From DASXVX01 sp036504075 (lineage in GTDB: Bacteria; Bacillota; Sulfobacillia; Symbiobacteriales; Symbiobacteriaceae), in contig DASXVX010000052.1 of NCBI GenBank assembly GCA_036504075.1, positions 62,001 to 126,000 on the forward strand: a stretch of 64,000 bases of DNA. Direction: 5' to 3'. Positions 26,262-33,711 of the stretch are shown piece after piece (the first letter of the stretch is position 1; each line of letters opens with the position of its first letter). A program made the position numbers and the translations under genes. The notes under the pieces were generated by a model. It worked only from the letters and a program-made list of their open reading frames with translations, was not told where the DNA came from and made no database searches.

Positions 26262-27512
26262 CTACTTGTTCAGGCTGGACATGAGGGTGGAGACGGTGGA
26301 GTCAAGGGCGGCGGTGCCGTTCAGGTAGGGCAGCAGGCCGTTGATCACGGCGTTCTGGGTCGGAATCTGCCCGGCGAGATACACGTCCGGCAGGGCCGCT
26401 TCGGTCGCCTTCGCCGTCTGATCGCCGACCGCTTGCTGCCAGGCGGCAAGGGCCTTGGCGTCGTTCGTGACCGGCCGGATGGAGCCCTTGGCCATGGCCA
26501 GCTGCTCGGTGGCGTTGTTCAGCAGCTCTTTGACATACTCCACCGCCATGTCCACGTTCGGCGAGGAGGCCGACACAGCGGCGACGGTACCGGTAGCCGG
26601 CGACGGACGCCCCTTGGGCCCCTTCGGATAGGGCAGGCTCTGCGTCTGGCCGCCGCGGATGAAGACGTTGCCGCCAAAGGCCATGAATGCCGGTGCCATG
26701 TTGACCTGCGTGCCAGGGCCGCCGCCGCCGTCACCAGGGCCGGGGCCGACGCGGAAGGCGCCGCCGAATTCGGCCTGCACCAGCCCGTTCTTCACGAACG
26801 GCTGGAGCGCCGCCAAGCCCTGCTTGGCCGCGGCGGAATCAAAGACGAACTGCTGCTTGTCCGCGTCGTAAAGCTGCCCGCCGTAGGCCCGCAGGAACGG
26901 GTCCAGGATGCCCTGCAGCGTCACCTGGTTGTTGACGCCGGCACCCTTGGTCGCGGTGAGCGCCTGCTGGAAGTCCTGCCAGGTCCAGTCGGTCGACGGC
27001 ACCTTGAGGCCGGCCTTGGTGATGGCCTGCTCGTTGATCATGATCATCGACGGGGTGATGGCGACGGGCAGGGCGTACCGCTTGCCCTCGACCTTGCCCA
27101 TCTCGTTAAATACGCCCGCGACGGCGTCGTTCGTCTGGGGCACTTTCACGGCGCTCAGGTCCTTGAGCAGCTTGTTGGTGACCAGGTTCGAGACCTGGTT
27201 GTCGTTCATGAAGACCACGTCGATGCCGTCCAGGTAGGTCGAGTCGATGGCCGTGCCGGGCGGCTTGCCCCCGCCGTCCTTGAGGGTCACTTTCACGTTG
27301 GGATGCTTTGCGGTAAACTCGGAGTCCACGTTGGCCAGGACTTCGGCGTTGATGCCGGGCCAGGTCTGCACGGTGAGCTCCACGGCCTTGGCGGTGGTGC
27401 TCTTGCTGGGGGTCTCGGAAGCGGGCTTGGCGCCGGCGCCACAGCCGGTGACCAGGGTCAGCAGGGCGAGGCCGGCGGCGAGGCCGGCGAGGCGCTTGTG
27501 CTGGACAGACAT
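26262..27512 (-). CDS. Extracellular solute-binding lipoprotein (family 1 type)
   Basis: The protein of about 416 residues has lipobox LVTGC and then a sugar-type binding fold, with TVQTWPGINAEVLANVDSEF near the N-terminus and NEQAITKAGLKVPSTDWTW in the middle. A Gly/Pro-rich loop (GPGPGDGGGGPG) interrupts the body. I take the ATG at 27512, which is 11 nt after GAGGAG; an ATG at 27521 is only 2 nt after it. No matching permease follows; instead come the stalk protein and MacB-type genes, so the protein may serve as a sensor or partner for that block. Confidence 0.85.
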   Translation of the reverse strand: MSVQHKRLAGLAAGLALLTLVTGCGAGAKPASETPSKSTTAKAVELTVQTWPGINAEVLANVDSEFTAKHPNVKVTLKDGGGKPPGTAIDSTYLDGIDVVFMNDNQVSNLVTNKLLKDLSAVKVPQTNDAVAGVFNEMGKVEGKRYALPVAITPSMIMINEQAITKAGLKVPSTDWTWQDFQQALTATKGAGVNNQVTLQGILDPFLRAYGGQLYDADKQQFVFDSAAAKQGLAALQPFVKNGLVQAEFGGAFRVGPGPGDGGGGPGTQVNMAPAFMAFGGNVFIRGGQTQSLPYPKGPKGRPSPATGTVAAVSASSPNVDMAVEYVKELLNNATEQLAMAKGSIRPVTNDAKALAAWQQAVGDQTAKATEAALPDVYLAGQIPTQNAVINGLLPYLNGTAALDSTVSTLMSSLNK

Positions 27513-27646
27513 CGCTTTCATCTCTCCTCTGGGGTGTCTGTCCTTAGTTCACCATAGTTCGGTATAGATTCAGGTCAGAGTTTGGTTAAAGAATCTACTC
27601 CGAGGGGGGTTCTGCTGGGGGGTGACCGGGTACGAAGAGACGACAC

Positions 27647-27675
27647 TTGACAAACATCGCGAGATGTGATATGAT
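27647..27675 (+). promoter_or_regulatory. Strong promoter with operator-like inverted repeat
   Basis: TTGACA at 27647-27652, a 17-base spacer and TATGAT at 27670-27675. The spacer contains ACATC-GCGA-GATGT (27654-27667), which is an inverted repeat placed where a repressor would block polymerase. It drives the metallo-hydrolase gene at 27756. Confidence 0.75.
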
Positions 27676-27755
27676 TAGTGATTTGTTTTGACACACCACA
27701 GGTCGCTTGCTATGATAAGGGCGCTGAACAAGCGCTGAGGTCGGGAGGGTTGGAC

Positions 27756-28499
27756 ATGCAAGTCGCCAACGGCGTGGAAATGCTTGAGATTGCGGCGGTG
27801 ATTATGGGCAAGGCGGATGTGATCTATCCGGTGCTGATTTGGGACGAAGAGACCGCAATTCTGGTGGACACGGGCTATCCCGGCCAGCTGGCGTTATTTC
27901 GCGAGGCAATGGCGAAGTCCGGGGTACCGTTTGAACGGCTGAACAAGGTCATCCTGACGCACCAGGACGTGGACCATATCGGTGGATTGCCGGCCATGCT
28001 GAACGCCTTGCCGCAAGGCGCCCTCGTGTTGGCCAGTGAACTGGAGAAGCCGTTCATCCAGGGTGAGAAACGACTGCTCAAAATCACGCCGGAGACGATC
28101 GAACAGGCGCTGGCGTCGTTGCCGGCCGAGGTGCCGGCGGAGCGGCGCCAGGCGTTCCGGGCGGTGCTGGAAAACCCGCCGAAAGCGAAGGTCGACCAGA
28201 CGGTGGCGGATGGCGAGGAATTGCCGTACTGTGGCGGAATGACCGTGGTCATCACCCCGGGCCACACGCCGGGGCATGTCTGCCTGTATCACAGGCGGAG
28301 CAAAACGCTGATTGCCGGGGACGCGCTGCAGGTGGTGGATGGTCAGTTGGTGGGACCGGACCCGCGTGCGACGCTCGATATGGCGGCGGCCATGGCGTCA
28401 CTGAAGAAGCTGACGCAGTACGAGATTGAAGCCGTCATCTGCTACCACAGTGGTCTGTTTCGGGGGGACGCAACGGCGCGCATCGCTGATCTCGCGTAG
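27756..28499 (+). CDS. Metallo-beta-lactamase-fold hydrolase
   Basis: This 247-residue enzyme has the metal site HQDVDH at residues 69-74 (a variant of HxHxDH), a third ligand in TPGHTPGHVCLYH, AGDAL with the bridging Asp, and a late His in CYHSGL. These are the marks of the YflN-like group of MBL hydrolases, whose substrates are mostly unknown. The ATG follows GGGAGG by 7 nt. It is a single gene under its own apparently repressed promoter. Confidence 0.92.
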   Translation: MQVANGVEMLEIAAVIMGKADVIYPVLIWDEETAILVDTGYPGQLALFREAMAKSGVPFERLNKVILTHQDVDHIGGLPAMLNALPQGALVLASELEKPFIQGEKRLLKITPETIEQALASLPAEVPAERRQAFRAVLENPPKAKVDQTVADGEELPYCGGMTVVITPGHTPGHVCLYHRRSKTLIAGDALQVVDGQLVGPDPRATLDMAAAMASLKKLTQYEIEAVICYHSGLFRGDATARIADLA

Positions 28500-28640
28500 C
28501 GCAACCACGGTGTGGGGCGCGTGGCTGACCGGGCGGTGGCGCTCCGTAACGAGGCGCCGGCATCTTGCTTGAGTTGCCGGCGCCTTGGTTTTGTCCGCTT
28601 TCAGCTACCTGATCTGCCTTTACCCAGCGTGCCCCGTGGA

Positions 28641-28800
28641 TTTCTGTTGTGCGCCAGCGTTTTCTGTTGTGTCCCGTTGATTCCGATTCCGATCCGAGCT
28701 TTTCTGTTGTGCGCCAGTGATTTCTGTCGTGTACCGTTGATTTCTATTCTGATCCGAGGTTTTCTGTTGTGTCCAGTCGTTATCTATCGTGCCGCAAGGT
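28641..28800 (+). repeat. Eight 20-bp phased direct repeats with a 60-bp super-repeat
   Basis: Units start at every 20th base from 28641 to 28781. Most match TTTCTGTTGTG plus nine variable bases ending GT or GA, for example tttctgttgtgcgccagcgt and tttctgtcgtgtaccgttga. Units 1-3 and 4-6 correspond one to one, so the array grew by a 60-base duplication. Two helical turns per unit put all copies on one DNA face. Confidence 0.92.
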
Positions 28801-29015
28801 TCCCCAGAATCACGGGTTGATTCGCGTCACGGGCACGCCCAACCCGCTCCCCGCCGGCTTTTCACGGCTCACCGCCACCCGAGCGAGGCCACCCTGGCCG
28901 TACCTCGGTCCCCTGGCGCGCGGCCTGGATTACCATCGTGAAACATCGATTTCATTTCTTTCCTATCGATTTCCTGGTTTTCTTGAAAATGGCCGAAAAA
29001 GTTTATGGCAGCCTA

Positions 29016-29044
29016 TTGCATCCATTTAAAGTATATACTATAAT
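29016..29044 (+). promoter_or_regulatory. Promoter of cassette 3
   Basis: TTGCAT at 29016-29021, a 17-base spacer and TATAAT at 29039-29044. The spacer and the -10 are almost unchanged in cassette 4. Confidence 0.85.
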
Positions 29045-29103
29045 CAGGTTTGTCCGCAAGCGTCAGAGCGGACCAACGATTCCCGAGGAGGTCAGAGAAG
29101 AAC

Positions 29104-29694
29104 GTGGCAGACAAGGTGAGTTCCGAGCCCAAGGTCCAGGCAAATCGGTTCAAGCGGGTCACCAGCAGCTTCAACGTGTTGAGCGGCGCCCGGCGCGAGC
29201 CCCCGTGGGTCGCGGTCGATGTGACCGGCATGTCCAAGACCGATGTGGAAGGCGCAGGCAACATCATGAAGTTGGTCCACCGCAGCCCCGAGGATCCGAA
29301 ACAGTTCACGCTCCAGTACGCCGTCAAGTCGGAGACCAAGGAAGTCGCCCTGTATGTGGTACCCGCCAATACCCCCGGGGCCATGCCCGTACGCATCTAC
29401 AAGAACAGCATCTCTTTCCACCTGGGCAACGCGTTTGAGGAGTTCCCGGACATCCGCCCCGAAGCCAAGGCCGAGTTTCCCATCAGCGACGTCACTCAGG
29501 ACGAAGACGGCATCGACTGCGTCATCCTCACCCTCGCCGCCGGCCTGCAGACCCGCAAGACCCGGGCATCGTCAAAGAAGAAGTCCTCCTCCACCCCTGC
29601 CGCCACCACTCCTGCCGCCTCCGCCCCTGCTGCCTCCGCCCCTGCTGCCGCCGCCCCTGCTGCCTCCGCCCCTGCTGCCGCCGCCAAAAGCTAA
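29104..29694 (+). CDS. Cassette protein, soluble core plus Ala/Pro tail (type 2)
   Basis: This 196-residue protein is about 90 percent identical to the one at 40441 and more distantly homologous to the one at 1036 (see the PVR, HLG and DEDG motifs there). No signal peptide or membrane segment. The core runs to about residue 145; then comes a basic stretch TRKTRASSKKKSSS and a tail of five-residue PAASA-type repeats. The start is a GTG at 29104 behind GAGGAGGT, 12 nt away. It is a one-gene unit with its own promoter and terminator. Family not recognised; a basic, extended tail is compatible with nucleic-acid binding, and the phased leader would be an obvious target, but this is speculation. 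Confidence 0.85.
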   Translation: MADKVSSEPKVQANRFKRVTSSFNVLSGARREPPWVAVDVTGMSKTDVEGAGNIMKLVHRSPEDPKQFTLQYAVKSETKEVALYVVPANTPGAMPVRIYKNSISFHLGNAFEEFPDIRPEAKAEFPISDVTQDEDGIDCVILTLAAGLQTRKTRASSKKKSSSTPAATTPAASAPAASAPAAAAPAASAPAAAAKS

Positions 29695-29798
29695 ACCAAT
29701 ACACCAAGCGAAACACCTACATATAGCGCAACCGACCGGGATGGCCGGCCCGGTCCGTGTCTGGAAAACTCTTCGTGCCAAGCCCTCATCCAAAATCG

Positions 29799-29833
29799 AA
29801 AACCCCAGCAGCCGTCATGCGCTGCTGGGGTTT
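29799..29833 (+). terminator. Cassette 3 terminator
   Basis: AAAACCCCAGCAGC pairs with GCTGCTGGGGTTT. The stem is nearly identical to that of cassette 4. Confidence 0.88.
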
Positions 29834-29965
29834 CCCGTTTGGGGAGCATTCAGCCAGGGCAAGCCTCCGGCGTTTCTTCTAAGATCCCTTCAGTAACGGC
29901 ACGCATGGCAGCGATGGATCGGGCTGGACATGGTGGGTTACGGGGCTTGTCCCCATCAGGTGAAG

Positions 29966-30385
29966 CTAGAGCCAGTACAGAGACTTCGTCCGGCTCTTCT
30001 TGGCCCCTTCGGTGAGCTTCTTCAGAAAGTCTGTGAAATCCGAAGCGATCACCGGAAACTCACCGAAGCAGTCGATCACTCTTCCCTCCGGGTCGAAGGC
30101 GAGCTGGTATCCGCCGACCTGCGGGATTCTCGCAAAGGCCACCAAATCGTCCCTGCCATTAACGAAGTCTACGTCTTCCGCGGTGAGCAGGTGCACTCCG
30201 TGATTGGCGGGATCGCCAGAATGATAGATGACCCCTCCATTATGGCGGCGAAGAAAGGCAAGGTAAGAGTCAGGAAGGCAGATGCCAAAGCTGGCGAGTT
30301 CTCGAAGGGTACTCTCGTCCGTCTTCGGGTTGAGGGCCTTGCTGAATTTCCGTTCAATCTCCTGCAAGGGTTCCAACTTAACCAC
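29966..30385 (-). CDS. SUKH (SMI1/KNR4) domain protein
   Basis: The 139-residue protein fits the SUKH fold: an N-terminal helix with IERKFSKALN, then LPDSYLAFLRRHNGG, the diagnostic motif, followed by strand-rich sequence and a C-terminal SDFTDFLKKL helix. SUKH proteins in bacteria often neutralise contact-dependent or secreted nuclease toxins. No toxin gene is evident next to it; upstream on the same strand are a membrane protein (30586) and a secreted protein (31084). Confidence 0.85.
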   Translation of the reverse strand: MVKLEPLQEIERKFSKALNPKTDESTLRELASFGICLPDSYLAFLRRHNGGVIYHSGDPANHGVHLLTAEDVDFVNGRDDLVAFARIPQVGGYQLAFDPEGRVIDCFGEFPVIASDFTDFLKKLTEGAKKSRTKSLYWL

Positions 30386-30483
30386 CTACCAGTAGTTGGT
30401 GTTGAACTTGTCCCATCACGGGCGGTACCCAGGGCGTTATGGACAGAACCTCAGCCGCCCGGAACTTCCCGGGGCTGGGAGAC

Positions 30484-30519
30484 AACATGCCTCCAGCGAC
30501 AAATCTCAGGAGGCATGTT
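30484..30519. terminator. Strong hairpin between SUKH and membrane protein genes
   Basis: AACATGCCTCC pairs with GGAGGCATGTT. It would separate the SUKH gene from the upstream minus-strand pair, though no long T run follows. Confidence 0.4.
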
Positions 30520-30585
30520 GCCGCCTTCGGCTTGCCTACTCACCCCGACAGGAGTCTTCGACCGATCAAATGCCGGCCACTCAGG

Positions 30586-31068
30586 CTACTTTTTCATCTG
30601 TTGCTGCTTGTCTTCGAGAAGCATTGCCTCGATGCCGTGGTAGTTGAACCGGACGATCCATCCGAGGATTACGCTGCCGACAGCGTAGACCACGTACAGG
30701 GCGATGGCCATCACAAATAGCAGGGTAGCTGCCGCGATCCCGCCCAAGATGGTTTCGTTTCGGTCGGCCACGACCCCACCGAGGATGTAGGCCAGGAGAA
30801 CCTCCGAGCAGAGAACTGCCGGCTCCAGTTTGCCCCGCAGGTAAAAGCCTCCCACGAAACCGGCTACTATCACGAAAGGCGTCAGCAGATTTGCGTAAAC
30901 GTGCTGCCCCATCACTGCATCGTACAAGGAATGCCGGAAATTGGGCGACATGACATTGAGGACGGTCATCGCCCCAACAAGGATCACGGACCACACCCAG
31001 AAGCCCGCGCTGAACCTGCGCATGACCTTGACTACAGAGGCCAAAGTAGGCCAGTTCAATTGGCGCAT
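30586..31068 (-). CDS. Four-helix membrane protein, unknown
   Basis: The 160-residue protein has about four hydrophobic segments (residues 22-40, 60-80, 85-102 and 108-135) and a charged C-terminus DKQQQMKK. The ATG at 31068 follows GGAGGAGGC by 7 nt. It starts 16 bases after the secreted protein gene ends and is probably cotranscribed with it. I do not recognise the family. Confidence 0.75.
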   Translation of the reverse strand: MRQLNWPTLASVVKVMRRFSAGFWVWSVILVGAMTVLNVMSPNFRHSLYDAVMGQHVYANLLTPFVIVAGFVGGFYLRGKLEPAVLCSEVLLAYILGGVVADRNETILGGIAAATLLFVMAIALYVVYAVGSVILGWIVRFNYHGIEAMLLEDKQQQMKK

Positions 31069-31083
31069 CAATCGTGCCTCCTC

Positions 31084-32190
31084 CTACGGAACGCAGTTTG
31101 CCACAGCAGTCTTAATGTACGGAAGCCAGTCCACCGTACAAAACGGCGTGAATGAAGCCCGAAACGGGAGCATGGTCCGGCCTTCGACGATCATCGGCGG
31201 CACATCCAACTGCAAGGAGGTCCCATTGCTCATGTGGGCATCTGTGCTGCCGATGGTATAGGTGATGGTTTGCCCGTCCCGAGCGCGCGTGAGCGTTACC
31301 CGTTGGGTCTTGCCGTCCTTCGGAAAGTAGTCAACTTTGAAGCTGCCTCCAGCCTCAAAGGCACGCAGAGGCATCATGAGACGGCCGGGCGGCATGAGCG
31401 TCGGGGCGACATCAAGTACCCGATCGTATCCGCCTTTGATCAACCCGGCGTAATCCCCGACGGGGAAGTAAGTGATCCGCGGCTGACCCACCGTGGTTTC
31501 GAACACCGTGTGCCCGTAATGCATCTCAACGAGACGCCGGCTACGCAACAGGAATCGATCAACCATGGTTCCGAAGTGGTTGTTAGCGGCATCGGCATCA
31601 TTCTCATTGAAGCCGGCATTGGCCATGAACTCCCCCAACACCTTTCCACACCCACGAGGATGGGTGTCAGGGGTCCATTCTTTCCAATAGTCGAGCACGC
31701 ACCCGACCCACGGGCCAACAACGGGGCCGGTGACCTTGGCGACCTTCCCCACAACCTTCTTGACCTGTACCGTCTTGGTTGTGGGGTTTTCCTTGCTGGC
31801 CGCAACCAGCGTGATCACGATCAACACCAAGGTGATGGGGCCGAGGACTTCAACTGTAGAACCCTCGGCCACAATGAGAGCGGCAGTACCGGGATCCGCG
31901 AAGTCGTTCGGCGCCGGGGGCCGATGCGGATCATGCGGGGGCGGCGTGGGCGAGTCAGGATCGGAGACTCCAAGGTCTTCGTAGGTCAGGGTCCCTTCGT
32001 TGAGCAACTGCTGGATGTCGGGGTTGCTCAAGGGGTCCGAAATCACGGTGTAGTCGGGCGGAACGTAAAAGCGAGGGTCATCGGGCATCGGTGCAGGGGG
32101 AATCACATTGGTGCTCGCAGCCAATGCAGAGCTACTGCTCATGGAGATCACCAGGAACAACGACACGCAACGGAACAGAAGCCTCCTCAA
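31084..32190 (-). CDS. Secreted protein with stalk-type C-terminal repeats
   Basis: The 368-residue protein has a signal peptide (about residues 3-24, ending SALAAS), a Pro-rich spacer, a hydrophobic segment near 105-125, a central Cys-containing domain with GCVLDYWKEW, and a C-terminal copper-amine-oxidase-like stalk seen as LMPPGRLMMPLRAF and VPPMIVEGRTMLPFRA. I take the TTG at 32190, 6 nt after GGGAGGG. Followed by a membrane protein and a SUKH gene on the same strand, which may form a small surface or toxin-immunity locus; that is a guess. Confidence 0.72.
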   Translation of the reverse strand: MRRLLFRCVSLFLVISMSSSSALAASTNVIPPAPMPDDPRFYVPPDYTVISDPLSNPDIQQLLNEGTLTYEDLGVSDPDSPTPPPHDPHRPPAPNDFADPGTAALIVAEGSTVEVLGPITLVLIVITLVAASKENPTTKTVQVKKVVGKVAKVTGPVVGPWVGCVLDYWKEWTPDTHPRGCGKVLGEFMANAGFNENDADAANNHFGTMVDRFLLRSRRLVEMHYGHTVFETTVGQPRITYFPVGDYAGLIKGGYDRVLDVAPTLMPPGRLMMPLRAFEAGGSFKVDYFPKDGKTQRVTLTRARDGQTITYTIGSTDAHMSNGTSLQLDVPPMIVEGRTMLPFRASFTPFCTVDWLPYIKTAVANCVP

Positions 32191-32848
32191 GCGTATCCCT
32201 CCCGTGGAGTGTTTCACGCGCGATCGGCGGGCCGGCATTGGGGCTGTGCGCCATCTGCGGATTCGTCGCCGCCGGCAGCATCCTCATTATCCCATTTTTC
32301 CCCGTTTGTGGATCACCAACATTCGCCGATTCCCGATTTTTATCCGCTCGGGAGGATAGTGGCGTATCACCAAAATCCCGAAAGCCTTGTGGTACGTTGA
32401 TCGGAGGCCCGCTTTGGCCCTGGTGGCTAGATCGACGGAACAATGTCTGAACGGCCAAATCGATATGGCGAATTGGCAATAACTGGAAATAGTCGTGGCG
32501 ACGTAGACCTTGTCACCTCGGCGGTATGCTCTGGCTCCCGGGTACCCGGTCTGAACAGTCTCATCGAGTTGCCGCCCGTGGAGTTGCGCCACGCCATTGG
32601 CACGCTCGACTGGCATCCAGATCTGGTGGCCGCAAGGAATGTCAGGCTGGTCGATAGGCTGACGGGAATGCTGGGGCTGTGTGCGGTCAGGATGCCACGC
32701 CCCGTCACAAGGCGAAGGTTGGCAAGCGCCAGCGGAGGAGCCTGCTCAGGTTGAGCAGAGGTGCAGAGTCCCTGGAGACCTTGCCCCACCTGGATTCGAG
32801 GCCGGTTTTTCGCCAGTGGGTAAAATGACCGTACTGGCGGGTGAAACG
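32191..32848. other. Accessory intergenic stretch without an assignable gene
   Basis: About 660 bases with short overlapping frames on both strands, none of which has a convincing ribosome site or family. The plus-strand frame 32443-32754 begins MSERPNRYGELAITGN but its amino-acid make-up does not look selected. I treat it as non-coding or decayed. Confidence 0.35.
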
Positions 32849-32878
32849 TTGTAAAGATATGGTAATCCGGGTTATCAT
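32849..32878 (+). promoter_or_regulatory. Promoter of the XRE regulator with operator half-sites
   Basis: TTGTAA at 32849-32854, 18 bases, TATCAT at 32873-32878. The spacer and -10 contain GGTAAT-4-GTTATC (32861-32876), an imperfect inverted repeat. The half-site GGTAAT recurs in the palindrome TGGTAATTACCA in the TPR gene promoter. Confidence 0.5.
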
Positions 32879-32911
32879 GGAAACTAACAGGACAGGCGTG
32901 AGGTGAAGTGT

Positions 32912-33517
32912 ATGGTGAAGCCGGCAGAGCGCCTTGCGCTACTCATGGAACTGCATGATGACTCGTATCGTCGTGCAGCCGAGCGTTGCGGTCTGGATCA
33001 CACGACCCTTGCTCGGGTCGCCCGCGGAGACACAGAAAACCCCGAGACGCTAGAGAAAATCGCTAGCGGCTACGGGGTCTCCCTGGTCTGGATGCGCGGA
33101 GAGAGGGACGTGGCAATCGACTTCGCTTTCGCGGTTCTGGCTTGGCCGCTGGTTGATCGTGCCTGGTTCATGCACAAGCCGGAATGGCGCACTGCCTATG
33201 GCATGGAGTTCCTGCGCCAGTACGATCCGGAGCGCTACACGATGGGACGGCTGGGTGAGCTGTTGGACCTGCCGGAAGCGGAAGTCGAAATCCTACTGTC
33301 AGGCGAACATGGACTGGTGAGCAGAAGCAACTTCCGCAAGCTTTGCACTGACAGCGGTTTGCCGATCAAGTGGTTTCAGGCCGGGGTCCTGGATTGCGAG
33401 AACGAAGAAGAGTTGCTTGTGGAAATGGCGGCTCAAGCCCTCTCCAACCTGGCGAAAAGGCTGGGTGCGAACGTTACCAGCGAAGAGATTCAGGTTGCGG
33501 CTCGGGCGCTGGTTTAG
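32912..33517 (+). CDS. XRE-family helix-turn-helix regulator
   Basis: The 201-residue protein has an N-terminal HTH, about residues 8-55, with SYRRAAERCGLDHTTLARVARGD as the helix-turn-helix (given in part), then a helical domain with a second HTH-like part (MGRLGELLDLPEAEVEILL). The ATG at 32912 is 6 nt after GAGGTG. It is transcribed toward the small peptide and TPR genes and shares a terminator with them. It probably controls its own promoter and the TPR promoter. Confidence 0.82.
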   Translation: MVKPAERLALLMELHDDSYRRAAERCGLDHTTLARVARGDTENPETLEKIASGYGVSLVWMRGERDVAIDFAFAVLAWPLVDRAWFMHKPEWRTAYGMEFLRQYDPERYTMGRLGELLDLPEAEVEILLSGEHGLVSRSNFRKLCTDSGLPIKWFQAGVLDCENEEELLVEMAAQALSNLAKRLGANVTSEEIQVAARALV

Positions 33518-33523
33518 GCAGTT

Positions 33524-33550
33524 GGGGTCTGCCCTGGGGCAGACCCCTTT
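33524..33550. terminator. Bidirectional terminator between convergent genes
   Basis: GGGGTCTGCCC pairs with GGGCAGACCCC, followed by TTT on the plus strand; the last codon of the minus-strand peptide gene lies at its edge. Confidence 0.75.
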
Positions 33551-33677
33551 ACCGTCCGTGTGTGGCAGTGATCGTCATTGTGGTGGCGCCAAACCATTCC
33601 CGCCCCGCCAGAGCGGTACCCGAGAAGATACCGACGAGTACAAGGGCGAGCACCAGGGCCATCACCTTTTTACTCAT
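33549..33677 (-). CDS. 42-residue secreted peptide precursor (Phr-like)
   Basis: The gene encodes a short pre-peptide: positive MSKK, a hydrophobic core VMALVLALVLVGIF, a cleavage site SGTALA and a 19-residue tail GREWFGATTMTITATHGR. The ATG has GGAGG exactly 8 nt upstream, which argues strongly for translation. It lies 34 bases after the TPR gene on the same strand. A TPR regulator followed by a tiny exported peptide is the layout of Rap-Phr and related RRNPP signalling systems. The mature signal cannot be fixed; the C-terminal 5-10 residues are the first candidates. Confidence 0.75.
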   Translation of the reverse strand: MSKKVMALVLALVLVGIFSGTALAGREWFGATTMTITATHGR

Positions 33678-33711
33678 AGCAAAAACCTCCTTTTCCCTGT
33701 GGGGGAGCCGA

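Larger units (their letters stand above)
28550..29103 (+). repeat. Cassette 3 leader (20-bp-array type)
   Basis: The leader opens with a hairpin (AGGCGCCGGCA paired with TGCCGGCGCCT near 28551-28585), followed by TTTTGTCC, the 20-bp array, a block with GTCACGGGCACGCCCAACCCG, a block TTTCACGGCTCACCGCCACC, and the promoter. The same order is seen at 39957-40440 and, inverted, at 43871-44303. No ORF with a ribosome site lies in it. It ends with a short stem (GTCCGC/GCGGAC, 29052-29073) in the 5' UTR of the mRNA. Confidence 0.85.

Noticed and set aside
28641..28800. Repeat array as a CRISPR array
   Set aside because: Units are 20 bp with no separate spacers, the variable part is only nine bases and recurs between units, and no cas genes are present in the window.
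28512..28820. Open frames inside the type 2 leaders
   Set aside because: The 20-base repeat step is not a multiple of three, the frames have no ribosome sites and they are not conserved between leader copies.
32427..32789. Overlapping short frames on both strands upstream of the XRE gene
   Set aside because: No ribosome sites, no recognisable motifs and mutually overlapping; probably non-coding or decayed DNA.
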